From: Haloarcula vallismortis ATCC 29715
Lineage (GTDB): Archaea; Halobacteriota; Halobacteria; Halobacteriales; Haloarculaceae
DNA: 64,000 nucleotides
NCBI RefSeq assembly: GCF_000337775.1
Contig: NZ_AOLQ01000069.1
Coordinates: 248,001-312,000 of the forward strand
Direction of reading: 5' to 3'
A program made the translations under genes and the position numbers. This document shows, piece after piece, positions 34,856 through 43,975 of the stretch. The stretch's first letter is position 1. The number at the start of each line of letters is the position of its first letter. Below the pieces are notes generated by a model. That model did no database searches and was not told where the DNA came from. It saw nothing but the letters and a program-made list of their open reading frames with translations.

Positions 34856-35788
34856 CTACGGCAGGTGTGACAGTAGCAGCTTCGACACCTGCTCGGGGGC
34901 ATCGAACTGGACCCAGTGGCTCGCCGCCGGGAGCCGCTCGACTCGACAGTCTGGGACCCACTCGTCGAGGTCCTCAGTCAGGGCGAGCGAGAGCGCATCG
35001 TCCTGAACACCCCAGATAAGGAGCGTCGGCGCTGTCACCGGACGGTCGCCGACGCCGCCCGCGGTGAGCGTCAGCTTTGCGTTCCGTCGGCCGAGTGCCC
35101 GGTAGTAGTTGACCGCGGCCGTGCGCGCGCCTGGCTGCCCGAGCGCCTGCTTGTACCGCCGCACGTCGGTATCGGTGAAGGCGTCGGGGCGGGTCGGCCC
35201 GTCAGCGAGGATGCGCTCTAACACGGTGAAATCGTTCCAGCGGAGGCTGGCTTCCGGAAGCATGGGGAGCTGAAAGAACAGCACGTACCAGGACCGCAGG
35301 AGCTGGTCGACCGAGCGGCGGAGCTCTCGCTCGTATGCCGACGGGTGGGGTGCATTCAGGACCGCTAGCTGGTCGACGATATCGGGGCGGTCGATAGCGG
35401 TCTGCCAGGCAACTAGACCGCCCCAGTCGTGGCCAACAACGTGGGCCTGTTCGCGGTCGAACGCCGAAACGAGGCCTGCCACGTCGGCGACCAGCTCGTC
35501 GATGTGATACGCGGCGACAACGTCGGGCTTGTCGGAGTGGTTGTACCCCCGGAGGTCGGGTGCAACCACGCGGTAGCCAGCGTCCGCGAGCGCCGGAATC
35601 TGGTGTTTCCAGGCGTACCAGAACTCCGGAAAGCCGTGCAACAGGACGACGAGGTCGCCGTCTGGCGGCCCAGCGGTCACGGTGTGGAGCCTGATACCGT
35701 TCGTGTCGATTAGTTCGTGGATTCCAGGTGTTTCCGATGCGGGTACTGTCCACGCAGTGCTGTCACGAGCGCTGGCGTGTTGTCCCAT
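34856..35788 (-). CDS. Alpha/beta hydrolase, epoxide hydrolase-like
   Basis: A 310-residue alpha/beta hydrolase. The oxyanion motif is LLHGFPEFWYAWKHQ, the nucleophile elbow GHDWGG has Asp as nucleophile, as in epoxide hydrolases and haloalkane dehalogenases, and the histidine is in AASHWVQFD. A cap domain sits at about 150-235 with a Tyr (WYVLFFQLP and RYKQAL region). The nucleophile plus HGFPEFW favours epoxide hydrolase. The substrate is unknown. The ATG at 35788 is preferred to a GTG at 35794. Confidence 0.83.
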   Translation of the reverse strand: MGQHASARDSTAWTVPASETPGIHELIDTNGIRLHTVTAGPPDGDLVVLLHGFPEFWYAWKHQIPALADAGYRVVAPDLRGYNHSDKPDVVAAYHIDELVADVAGLVSAFDREQAHVVGHDWGGLVAWQTAIDRPDIVDQLAVLNAPHPSAYERELRRSVDQLLRSWYVLFFQLPMLPEASLRWNDFTVLERILADGPTRPDAFTDTDVRRYKQALGQPGARTAAVNYYRALGRRNAKLTLTAGGVGDRPVTAPTLLIWGVQDDALSLALTEDLDEWVPDCRVERLPAASHWVQFDAPEQVSKLLLSHLP

Positions 35789-35845
35789 CAGCACAACTTT
35801 GCCCGCTCGGTAGAAGTCGGTTCCGCTCTACTCGCCGTCGCCGGA

Positions 35846-36931
35846 TTAGAAGGCCCGGAGGTCGTCGAGTCTATCGGCAGCGCTGCCGTCGGCAATCGCC
35901 TCACGGGCCTGTTCGAGGCCATCTTGAATACTGTCTGCGTCTTCACGGGCGTAGATTCGGAGGGCGGCGTTGAGCGCGACAGCGTCGGCGAAGCCGTCCT
36001 CGCGCTCGCCGGTCAGTACGGCCTCAGTTATCGCCGCCGACTCTCCGGCCACATCGTCGACCTGCAGGTCCTCGCTCTCGATGTCCATACCGTACTCGCC
36101 GGTCCGGATCTCGAAGTCCGCGATGTCCTCGTCGTCGGATTCGTCGCCGTCGACGGGCCATTCGGCGACGACCGTTTCGCCGGGGCGAACATCGTCGTAC
36201 CCTTCCATTCCCTGGAAGAACAGGGCACGCTCGACGTTGCTGGTCTCGGACTGTACGAGCGTTCGGACCATCTTCTTCGCGAACGCGAGGTGATAGAAGC
36301 TGCCAAGATGCACGTTGGCGCTGGCTGGGTTCGCGAGTGTCTCGACAGTGTTGACGAACGTTCGGACGCCCATGTTGTCACGGCGCTCGAACAGGGCGTC
36401 GATGCCGGGGTTGAACGCTGGCTGGTAGTAGAAGCCGAAGCCGACCTCGTCGACCATGTCGGCGCTCTCGCTCGGTTCGATTTCGGTTCGGACGCCCAGC
36501 TCGTCTAGCACGTGCTTGTAGGCGTCCTGCTTCTGCGTGGGGACGCGGTCGCCGGAGTGGACGACAACGGGTGTGCCTGCGGCGGCGGCGACGACGCCCG
36601 CGGCGACACCGAGAATCGCTGACCGGCCCTTGCCGTCGTAGTTGGCCCCGCAGTCGACCGGGTCAGCTTCGGGTGTGGCTGTCTCGACCGATTCCTCGGA
36701 CATCACGTCGACGTACGCACCCAGTTCCTCGGGGGTGTTGCGTTTCCAGCGGTTGGCGAGCCAGAACGCACCAAGCGTCGTATGGTCGGGTTCGTCGCCA
36801 AGGATGCGTTGGAACGCCTCCCGGGCCTGTGTGCGAGACATATCGTCGGCTGATTTGTGACCGGAGCCGACGACGTCCGTCATGAGTCGTTTGAGCGGCC
36901 ATTCGCCGTATTCCCGGGTCGCTTGCGCCAT
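35846..36931 (-). CDS. TrpD-like glycosyl/phosphoribosyl transferase family protein
   Basis: A 361-residue paralogue of anthranilate phosphoribosyltransferase. The helical N-terminal domain has MSRTQAREAFQRILGDEPDHTTLGAFWLANRWK, and the phosphoribosyl-like part has PVDCGANYDGKGRSAILGVAAGVVAAAAG and VPTQKQDAYKHVLDELGV. The canonical KHGNR anthranilate motif of true TrpD is not present (here VVVHSGDRVPTQKQ), so anthranilate may not be its substrate. No other trp genes are nearby. An acidic DDED insert lies at about 250. Confidence 0.75.
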   Translation of the reverse strand: MAQATREYGEWPLKRLMTDVVGSGHKSADDMSRTQAREAFQRILGDEPDHTTLGAFWLANRWKRNTPEELGAYVDVMSEESVETATPEADPVDCGANYDGKGRSAILGVAAGVVAAAAGTPVVVHSGDRVPTQKQDAYKHVLDELGVRTEIEPSESADMVDEVGFGFYYQPAFNPGIDALFERRDNMGVRTFVNTVETLANPASANVHLGSFYHLAFAKKMVRTLVQSETSNVERALFFQGMEGYDDVRPGETVVAEWPVDGDESDDEDIADFEIRTGEYGMDIESEDLQVDDVAGESAAITEAVLTGEREDGFADAVALNAALRIYAREDADSIQDGLEQAREAIADGSAADRLDDLRAF

Positions 36932-37040
36932 GGAAACGTGTTCGGGCCAGAGTTCAAAAGCCCCTGCGTTTCGTTCTCAATTTGTGGGAACCGACTGCCT
37001 TCCCGAAAGGGATACACGACTACGCTCCTAATCGGGTACA

Positions 37041-38078
37041 ATGAGTCTTAAGTCGGGTGAGTGGCGTGAGCAGATCGATGCGGTAGACGCTGCGCTCATC
37101 GACGAGTTCCAGAGTGATTTCCCGATTCAGGAACGTCCGTTCGAGGCTGTCGGTGACGCGCTGGGGGTTTCGGCAGGGGAAGCACTTGACCGGGTCAAAT
37201 CACTCCGTGACGACGGAATCTTCCGTCGGTTCGGCCCGGTTCTGAATCCGCCGGTTATCGGCTCTTCGACGCTGGCCGCTGTCAGTGCGCCGGAGGACCG
37301 GTTCGACGAGGTCGCAGAGATAATCAACGGCTACCGGCAGGTGAACCACAACTACGCTCGCGACCACGAGTGGAATATGTGGTTCGTTGTCACCGCGGGG
37401 TCCCGACAGCGACGCGACGAGATATTGGCCGAGATTGAGGACCAGACCGGCTGCTCAGTGCTCGTCTTGCCGATGTTGACCGACTACTACATCGACTTGG
37501 AGTTCCCGGTCGTCAACAGCGACCGGTTCGCCCGAGAGAGTCTAGAGACGACTGACGCCAGCGCAACGCGGATAAGCGAGGATGCCGCCGTCGACCTCTC
37601 GGAACTGGACCGCCGGTTGTTGCTCGAAATTCAGACTGGGTTCCCACTCGTCGCAACGCCTTACCGGAACGTGGCGGACGCTGTCGATGCCGACGTGTTA
37701 GACGTACTCTCGGCGATCAAGCGGCTCCAGCGAACCGGCTGCATCAAGCGCATTGGCTGTGTCGTGAATCACATCGTCACCGGATTCGACAGCAACTGTA
37801 TGGTCGTCTGGAATGTGCCGGACGACGCCCTTGACGAGCGTGGGCAGGCAGTCGGCGAACTCCCCTACGTCACGCTCTGCTACCATCGGCCACGCCGCCC
37901 GGAGCAGGACTGGCAGTACAACCTGTTTACGATGATTCACGGGCGCGAAGCGGCCATTGTCGACCAGAAGATAGACGAACTCGCGACCGAACACCTGCCG
38001 TACGACCACGACCGACTGTACTCGACGGAGACGCTCAAACAGACCGGGGCACGGTACGACGACATCGTCGGCCAGTAA
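37041..38078 (+). CDS. Siroheme decarboxylase, fused AhbA-AhbB type
   Basis: A 345-residue protein with two tandem Lrp/AsnC-like modules: a wHTH at about 13-65 with RAM-like part to 160, and a second wHTH at about 190-245 with its own RAM-like part to 335. AhbA and AhbB normally form a heterodimer that decarboxylates siroheme to didecarboxysiroheme in archaeal haem synthesis. RRFGPVLNPPVIGSSTLAAV, NYARDHEWNMWFV and CVVNHIVTGF...CYHRPRRPEQDWQYNLFTMIHG match this family. Despite the HTH folds it is probably an enzyme, not a regulator. Confidence 0.83.
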   Translation: MSLKSGEWREQIDAVDAALIDEFQSDFPIQERPFEAVGDALGVSAGEALDRVKSLRDDGIFRRFGPVLNPPVIGSSTLAAVSAPEDRFDEVAEIINGYRQVNHNYARDHEWNMWFVVTAGSRQRRDEILAEIEDQTGCSVLVLPMLTDYYIDLEFPVVNSDRFARESLETTDASATRISEDAAVDLSELDRRLLLEIQTGFPLVATPYRNVADAVDADVLDVLSAIKRLQRTGCIKRIGCVVNHIVTGFDSNCMVVWNVPDDALDERGQAVGELPYVTLCYHRPRRPEQDWQYNLFTMIHGREAAIVDQKIDELATEHLPYDHDRLYSTETLKQTGARYDDIVGQ

Positions 38079-38152
38079 GGCCTGGCGGATAAAGCAGCCC
38101 AGCTTGGGACGGCCGGAATCCTTTTGCGATTCTGTTGTAAATATGCTATATA

Positions 38153-38752
38153 ATGACAAGGAGTCGGCGAGTGACAATCCTCGTCGTCGACGACGAACCA
38201 GCGGTGGCCGACGTGTACGCGGAACAGTTACAGGACCGGTACGTAGTCGAGACAGCATACAGCGGTGAGGCCGCCCTTTCGAAGCTCGATTCCACGGTCG
38301 ACGTTGTCCTGTTAGACCGGCGGATGCCGGACCTCTCCGGCGACGAGGTGCTGTCGGCCATCCGTGAGAAACGCTACGACACGCGCGTGGCGATGGTGAC
38401 CGCAGTTGACCCCGATTTCGACATCATCGAGATGCCCTTCGATGACTACGTCCTCAAACCAGTGTCGAAGGAGGACCTCTTCCAGACGATCGAACAGTTA
38501 CTGCTGTACGCCGATTACGAGGAACGACTGCGTGAGTGCTACTCGCTCACGGCCAAATACGCTGCACTGGACTCGTCAAAACCACAGGCCGTCCTCGATG
38601 AGAGCGAGGAGTTCACTGCACTGAGAGCCGAGCTTGAGGAAGTCCGTGCGGAACTTGACGAACTCACGGAGTCGTTCGACGCCACTGACTTCGAGTTGCT
38701 GTTCCGGAACTTTGAGACGGACGAATCAATGCCTGACAGCACGCAGCTTTGA
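38153..38752 (+). CDS. Response regulator with HalX domain
   Basis: A 199-residue protein. Residues 6-118 are a receiver domain with acidic pair D13-D14, phospho-acceptor D55 in VVLLDRRMPDLSG and Lys in YVLKPVSKEDL. Residues about 125-185 form the HalX helical domain (ECYSLTAKYAALDSSK and a Glu-rich helix LRAELEEVRAELDEL) found only in haloarchaea. No DNA-binding domain is present. The ATG sits in an AT-rich leader. No partner kinase gene lies beside it. Confidence 0.87.
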   Translation: MTRSRRVTILVVDDEPAVADVYAEQLQDRYVVETAYSGEAALSKLDSTVDVVLLDRRMPDLSGDEVLSAIREKRYDTRVAMVTAVDPDFDIIEMPFDDYVLKPVSKEDLFQTIEQLLLYADYEERLRECYSLTAKYAALDSSKPQAVLDESEEFTALRAELEEVRAELDELTESFDATDFELLFRNFETDESMPDSTQL

Positions 38753-38839
38753 CCCAGCTTGGAGTGGTCTCTTCGAGACTCACGGCGACCCGCCCACCCT
38801 TTCGAAAGCACTAACCGATTCTCTTCCATAGGGAGGGCA

Positions 38840-39769
38840 ATGAGTCAACAACTCCCGGACGTGCAGGCGTCGAGTCCGGACGTAACGGTCGGTCTCAATC
38901 GCGTCGGTGTGACGGGCGTCGAGAAACTCGTCAAACTGGGGCGTCGCGACCGCGACCCCATCGTACTCATGGCGGAGTTCGAAGTGTTCGTGGACCTGCC
39001 GTCCTGGCGAAAGGGAGCGGATATGTCCCGCAATATGGAGGTTATCGACGAGACGCTAGAAACCGCCGTCTCGGAAGAGGCCTACCGGGTCGAGGATGTC
39101 TGCGGTGACGCCGCCGAACTGCTGCTTGAGAAGCACGACTATACGACGAAAGCGGAGGTTCGGATGGAGGCCGAGTACGTCACCCACGAGAAGACGCCGG
39201 AGTCGGGGATGGCCACCCAGTCGACAGCCGATATCATCGCCTCGGCGACAGCGACCGAAGACGGGACGAGCGAGGAGATCGGTGCCCGCGTCACCGGGAT
39301 GACCGTCTGCCCGTGCTCTCAGGGGATGTCCGCGTCCCGCGCACGCGAGACGCTCCAGCAGCTAAACGTCGAAGACGATGTCATCGAGGAGTTCCTCGAA
39401 ACCAATCCGCAGGCCGGCCACTCACAGCGAGGCCACGCCACGCTCACCGTCCAGAGCGACGGCGCGCCTGAGGTCGACCTGAACGAACTTATCGAGGTAG
39501 CCCGGGATTCGATGAGCGCCCGCATCTACAACCTCGCGAAGCGGCCCGACGAGGACCACATGACCTACGAGGCCCATAAGGACGCCAAGTTCGTCGAGGA
39601 CTGTGTGCGCGCGCTCGCCGAGGGCGTCGTCGACACGTTCCCGGACCTGCCGGACGATGCCGTCGTGACGATGAAACAGTCCAACGACGAGTCCATCCAC
39701 CAGCACAACGCCCACGCCGAGCGTGTAGCGCAGCTGGGTGCTCTGCGACAGGAAGTCAGCGAGGACTGA
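38840..39769 (+). CDS. mptA: GTP cyclohydrolase MptA (type IB)
   Basis: A 309-residue enzyme that converts GTP to 7,8-dihydroneopterin 2',3'-cyclic phosphate, the first step of tetrahydromethanopterin/folate synthesis in archaea. Motifs: [20 protein letters not shown] at the start, [35 protein letters not shown] with the metal cysteine, [11 protein letters not shown] and [14 protein letters not shown]. The ATG at 38840 is chosen over an open frame from 38759. The pterin product also feeds archaeal one-carbon metabolism such as the purine genes earlier. Confidence 0.92.
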   Translation: MSQQLPDVQASSPDVTVGLNRVGVTGVEKLVKLGRRDRDPIVLMAEFEVFVDLPSWRKGADMSRNMEVIDETLETAVSEEAYRVEDVCGDAAELLLEKHDYTTKAEVRMEAEYVTHEKTPESGMATQSTADIIASATATEDGTSEEIGARVTGMTVCPCSQGMSASRARETLQQLNVEDDVIEEFLETNPQAGHSQRGHATLTVQSDGAPEVDLNELIEVARDSMSARIYNLAKRPDEDHMTYEAHKDAKFVEDCVRALAEGVVDTFPDLPDDAVVTMKQSNDESIHQHNAHAERVAQLGALRQEVSED

Positions 39770-39949
39770 GTCCAGCGACTGCCTCAGAACGCTGAGCGGG
39801 GCGCGCGAGACGCTACGTGTCTCAGTTGCGAACGCTAAAGTCTGAGCACAGCAGTTCGCGAAACCGCCGTTGTTCTTGTGCCAGGTGATTCACTGGCGTA
39901 CGGCCACTATCTGTGACTCGCTTTTCGCTCCCCCGTTCCGGTGCTCGAA

Positions 39950-40756
39950 CTACGGCGGGCCGACCGGCTTTGCTTCGGCCCAGTGTTCTTCGAACGCCTG
40001 GCTGATATCGGCAGTGAAATCGGAGTCTTTCATGTCGATGACGCCGAAGGTTTCCTCGCGGCCCAGCGGATGTGGGACCTCGATACAGACCTCGACCCCA
40101 TCGAGTAGCTCGAATGTGGTCCTGATATTGGGACTGGCGCGGGCGCTGTAGTTGTCGTAGTGGAAGAGGCGCTCGTAGTACTCGCGGTTGGCTTCTTCAG
40201 GAAGGCTCTCGAACAGATCCGGTCGGACGAGCAGGGACACTTCGACGCCCCGTTCCAGCGCCGCTTCGAGTTCATCCACAATCCGCTCGGTCCCGGAGAG
40301 AATGTCCACCTGCCGGGCGGGTGCCGAGCCGACCATGACAATCTCGTCGTCGGCGGCGGCCAGCCGCTCAAGCAACAGGTCAAGCGAATTGTTGGGGCCG
40401 ACGGCGGCCGTCCAGAACGGCTCCTCGACAGGGTCTGCCGACTCCAGTTGCGAGGAGAGGTCGTCGACGATCTCCTCGTACTGGCCGACCTTCTCCTGAA
40501 GCTCGCGCTTCTTGTCTTCGAGCAGGCGGTCGAGGGCCGTGTCCGGCTCGACGGCGACGTACTTTTTGGGTCGGCTGGCGGTCTGGCTGCGGACGAGATT
40601 GTACGTTTCGAGGCTGTTTAGGACGTCGTAGATGCGGCCCATCGGGACATCACTGGCCCGCGATAGTTCCTTGGCTGTTGTCGGTCCCGTTTCCAGCAGT
40701 GACCGGTATGCTCTGGCTTCATATTCGGAGAGTCCGAGATCTCTGAGACTGGACAT
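39950..40756 (-). CDS. TrmB family transcriptional regulator
   Basis: A 268-residue regulator. A winged helix at residues 5-75 (LRDLGLSEYEARAYRSLLETGPTTAKELSRAS, VPMGRIYDVLNSLE) is followed by a coiled-coil helix (about 80-115) and a TrmB-type effector domain at 120-260 (VMVGSAPARQVDILSG, VSLLVRPDLF). TrmB proteins sense sugars or intermediates. A TATA-like gtttttg on the minus strand at 40781-40787 is about 27 bases from the ATG at 40756, so this start is favoured over 40762. The target genes cannot be inferred. Confidence 0.85.
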   Translation of the reverse strand: MSSLRDLGLSEYEARAYRSLLETGPTTAKELSRASDVPMGRIYDVLNSLETYNLVRSQTASRPKKYVAVEPDTALDRLLEDKKRELQEKVGQYEEIVDDLSSQLESADPVEEPFWTAAVGPNNSLDLLLERLAAADDEIVMVGSAPARQVDILSGTERIVDELEAALERGVEVSLLVRPDLFESLPEEANREYYERLFHYDNYSARASPNIRTTFELLDGVEVCIEVPHPLGREETFGVIDMKDSDFTADISQAFEEHWAEAKPVGPP

Positions 40757-40832
40757 ACCCATACATCAAGGTACGTGTGCAAAAACTTGTCGTGGGTTTA
40801 CCGTTTGTCCACGTTTGCTACCGTTGTTCGTG

Positions 40833-42446
40833 TCAGCGCTCGCCAGTTAGCGAGGCTTCGAGCTCGGCCGGCGTCGTCCCCTCAGCGACGATAGCATCCC
40901 CGTCGAGGAGTCGTGCCGTGCCGTCGCCGTCCGGCTCCGGGACGACCGTTGTTTCGTGGTCGGCCAGTCGTAGCGCCGCGCGGTGGAGGTCGGTCCCCGC
41001 TTCGGTGCCGACCGTGAGCGTCTGGGGCTGCTGAAGACGGGCCGCGACACCGGCGTAGCCGGCCACTTCGACGCCCATCCGTTCGGCCGCCCCGGCGAAG
41101 GACTCGACGGCCGACAGCGCCGCGTTGCGGTACCGATCCTCGCCGGTGAGCGCCGCGAGGTCGACCAGTGCGTCGGCCAGTTCCACCGTCGCGTCGAGCG
41201 GGTGAAGCGAGCGGTCGCAAAGTCCCGGCCCGCTTGCAGGCCCGTCGCGGAACGCACCCGTATCCTGTTGGCGGTTTTCGATGGTCCAGTCCGCGATAGC
41301 TTCTGCAGGCCCCGGCTCACCGAGGACCTGCCAGCTCGTCGTCAGCCCCTGGAGGAGCTGGGCTTGGTCCAGTAGCATGCCGGTGTCGCTGTCCGTGCCG
41401 TCGTAGTGTGCCACCTCGCCGCCGTCGACGAGCGTCGCACAGACAGCGTCCCGGGCGCGACTGGCGTACTGCTGGGCCCGCTCGTCGTCGGTGTAGGCAG
41501 CGACCCACAGCAGGGCATCGATTGCGAGCCCGTTGCGGTCGGCGAACACCGTCTTGTCGACGTTTGGCGACACTGTCCCTTCGCGCTCGCTCGGTTCCAG
41601 CCGGTAGTATTCGTCTGAACCGGCCTGGCTCGCCGCGAACGCGTCGCCGGCCCACAGCGTCGTCGTGAGGTAGTCGACGGTCCGCTGGGCGGCGTCCCGG
41701 TACGCCTCGGTTCCCGTGTAGCGGTAGCCGTGGGCGAACGCCCGGACTAGGGCGGCGTTCTCGTCGAGCAGTTTCTCACGTCGCGGGTTCCCCCAGTTGC
41801 GCTCCGTCGAGTATCGGAAGAAGCCGCCATCGTAGGTGTCAAGCAGGTGTGTGCGGATCGCTTCGAGCGTCCGAGTGGCTTGGTCACGCGCCCGGACGAG
41901 GGCGAACTCCACGGTTCGGGGGAGCGGAAACTTCACGTCGGTTCCCCAGCCACCGAACTCGTCGTCGAACGCGCCCAGCAGTTGCTCGACCATGTGCTCC
42001 TCGATGCGTGGCCGGAGTTCGCCGGCCGGCGGCGACTCGTCCTGTAGCTGTCGGGGAATCGAGCCCGCTGCCGCGCCCTGGGCGTCCCACGACTCTCGGA
42101 CAGAGTCCAGAATGCCGCGGAACCCATCCGGCCCAAGGAACGTCGCGCCAGTGATGACCTCGCCCTCGGAGGTGAGAAACACCGTCGACGGGAACCCGCC
42201 CATCGTGTACCGCTCTCGGACGCGCGGGTTCCGGTCGGCGTCGACGCGGACCGGAACAAATCCGTCGTTGATGTTGGCCGCAATGCGCGGTTCGCCGTAC
42301 GTGCCCCGGTCCATCGCCCGGCACTCGGCGCTCCACGGGACTGTCAGCGCCAGCAGCACCGGCTTCCCCGACTCGGCGGCGTCCTCGAAGGGGGCCAGGC
42401 CCCACTCGCGCCACTCGACCTTCGTGTCGCGTGCGTACTCATCCAT
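40833..42446 (-). CDS. DUF255 thioredoxin-like / six-hairpin protein
   Basis: A 537-residue protein of the YyaL/SSP411 family. The N-terminal thioredoxin fold (VEWREWGLAPFEDAAESGKPVLLALTVPWSAECRAMDR, residues 9-50) is followed by YTMGGFPSTVFL and an alpha/alpha toroid region from about 190. At the usual CxxC place only one Cys (WSAECRAM) remains, so disulfide chemistry is unlikely. The ATG at 42446 starts the conserved part; the open frame running on to 43967 is only antisense to the P450 gene. Substrate and function are unknown. Confidence 0.8.
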   Translation of the reverse strand: MDEYARDTKVEWREWGLAPFEDAAESGKPVLLALTVPWSAECRAMDRGTYGEPRIAANINDGFVPVRVDADRNPRVRERYTMGGFPSTVFLTSEGEVITGATFLGPDGFRGILDSVRESWDAQGAAAGSIPRQLQDESPPAGELRPRIEEHMVEQLLGAFDDEFGGWGTDVKFPLPRTVEFALVRARDQATRTLEAIRTHLLDTYDGGFFRYSTERNWGNPRREKLLDENAALVRAFAHGYRYTGTEAYRDAAQRTVDYLTTTLWAGDAFAASQAGSDEYYRLEPSEREGTVSPNVDKTVFADRNGLAIDALLWVAAYTDDERAQQYASRARDAVCATLVDGGEVAHYDGTDSDTGMLLDQAQLLQGLTTSWQVLGEPGPAEAIADWTIENRQQDTGAFRDGPASGPGLCDRSLHPLDATVELADALVDLAALTGEDRYRNAALSAVESFAGAAERMGVEVAGYAGVAARLQQPQTLTVGTEAGTDLHRAALRLADHETTVVPEPDGDGTARLLDGDAIVAEGTTPAELEASLTGER

Positions 42447-42527
42447 ACCGGGTCTGGGCGGTGGGCGTACAAAGGCCCTCTCACTCCCGGCGAAAGACCG
42501 ATTGGCGGGGCGACCCAAGCGTGGGCG

Positions 42528-43904
42528 ATGGATACTCAGCAGGCGCTTCTCGAACCACCGGAGCCGGTCACACCGGGCGACCGGCCGCCTCGTCTCGGCC
42601 GTGTCCCGTTTCTCGACAACACCGCCGCGATGCTGCGTGACCCGCTGGGCTTCTACGACCGTGCCGGTGCCCACGAGGCCGACGTGGTGGGGTACAGCGT
42701 CGCCGGGACGACGGGCTGTTTCGTCTGCCATCCCGACCTCGTCGAGCAGGTGCTGGTGACCGACGCCGACGCCTACGAGAAGGGGCAACTCCTTCAGGAC
42801 ACCCTCGGCCAGTTCATCGGCGAGGGGCTGTTCCTGCTGGAAGGCGAGGAGTGGCAGCGCCAGCGGACGGCGCTCCAGCCGGCGTTCTACCGGGAACGCA
42901 TCGCCGCTTACGGCGACACGATGACCGCATTCGCCGACCGGACGGCGACAGGCTGGAGTGACGGCCAGCGCATCGACGTGCTCCCGCATATGCAGTCGCT
43001 GACGCTGAACATTCTCGGAAAGACGCTGCTGGATGTCGACATTGAGACCACCGCGGCTGCCCTTGAACCGCTCCTGGACGCGCTGCGCAAGCGACTGGAC
43101 CCGCGGTCGCTGTCGGCGTACCTCCCGCTGTGGGTTCCGACGGCGACGAACCGCGCTGTCAACAGCTCGCTGGCCGAGTTCCAGTCCACGCTCGACGACG
43201 TTATCGCCGCCCGCCAGCGCGAGGATGAGCGCGCCCGTGAGGCGCGCGACGACGTGCTTTCGCTGCTGCTCTCGCTCGACGACGAGACGATGGACCGCGA
43301 GCGACTGGGCCACCAGCTGCTTACCTTTCTCGTCGCCGGCCACGACACGACGGCGCTGACGCTGACTTACGCTTGGTTCCTGCTGGCGAACAACCCCGAG
43401 TGCCAGCAACGACTCCACGATGAACTCGACGAAACGCTGGGGAACAGCCAGCCGACGCCCGAGGACCTGTTCGAACTGCCGTATCTCGACGCCGTGCTGA
43501 ACGAGGTGCTGCGACTGTACCCCCCTGCGTTCACGGTGTTTCGTCAGCCCAAAGAACCGGTGACCCTCGGCGGCTACGATATTTCTCCCGACGCACAGCT
43601 CACCCTTCCGCAGTGGCTCGTCCACAGGGACGACCGCTGGTACGACGCGCCCGATGCGTTCCGCCCTGAACGGTGGGACGACGACCTCGAAGCGTCTCTC
43701 CCAGACTACGCCTACTACCCCTTCGGCGGTGGCCCGCGCCACTGCATCGGAATGCGCTTCGCCCGGATGGAGGCCAAACTCGCCCTGGCGACCATCGCCC
43801 AGCAGTATGCCGTCGAAGCGGTCACCGAACCGCCGCTGTCGCTGGCGATGCAGATTACCCTGAGTCCCACGGACCCGGTCGAAGTTCGACTGCGGAAACG
43901 CTGA
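42528..43904 (+). CDS. Cytochrome P450
   Basis: A 458-residue soluble P450. Oxygen-binding I-helix AGHDTTA is at 270-276, the ExxR motif E326-R329 in NEVLRLYPP, and the haem loop FGGGPRHCIG has ligand Cys406. No membrane anchor is present. It resembles the CYP174-type P450s known from Halobacterium and Haloarcula; I cannot confirm that by search. Substrate is unknown; a ferredoxin and reductase are needed, and a [3Fe-4S]-type ferredoxin gene lies at 32781-33122. It is divergent from the DUF255 gene with 81 bases between. Confidence 0.93.
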   Translation: MDTQQALLEPPEPVTPGDRPPRLGRVPFLDNTAAMLRDPLGFYDRAGAHEADVVGYSVAGTTGCFVCHPDLVEQVLVTDADAYEKGQLLQDTLGQFIGEGLFLLEGEEWQRQRTALQPAFYRERIAAYGDTMTAFADRTATGWSDGQRIDVLPHMQSLTLNILGKTLLDVDIETTAAALEPLLDALRKRLDPRSLSAYLPLWVPTATNRAVNSSLAEFQSTLDDVIAARQREDERAREARDDVLSLLLSLDDETMDRERLGHQLLTFLVAGHDTTALTLTYAWFLLANNPECQQRLHDELDETLGNSQPTPEDLFELPYLDAVLNEVLRLYPPAFTVFRQPKEPVTLGGYDISPDAQLTLPQWLVHRDDRWYDAPDAFRPERWDDDLEASLPDYAYYPFGGGPRHCIGMRFARMEAKLALATIAQQYAVEAVTEPPLSLAMQITLSPTDPVEVRLRKR

Positions 43905-43975
43905 CGCTCCTCCGGCGACCGACAGCCCGGTCTCGCTCTCGAAAGGCGTTTGGGGACGGGCCTGCAAGCAGTCGT

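Noticed and set aside
37041-38078. Lrp/AsnC transcriptional regulator
   Set aside because: The double module with RRFGPVLNPPVIG-type and CYHRPRR-type motifs fits siroheme decarboxylase AhbA/AhbB better than a DNA-binding regulator.
42447-43967. Minus-strand open frame extending the DUF255 gene to 1044 residues
   Set aside because: It runs antisense to the whole P450 gene, whose motifs are intact. The extension has an Arg/Val/His-rich composition and no domain; it is an effect of GC-rich codons.
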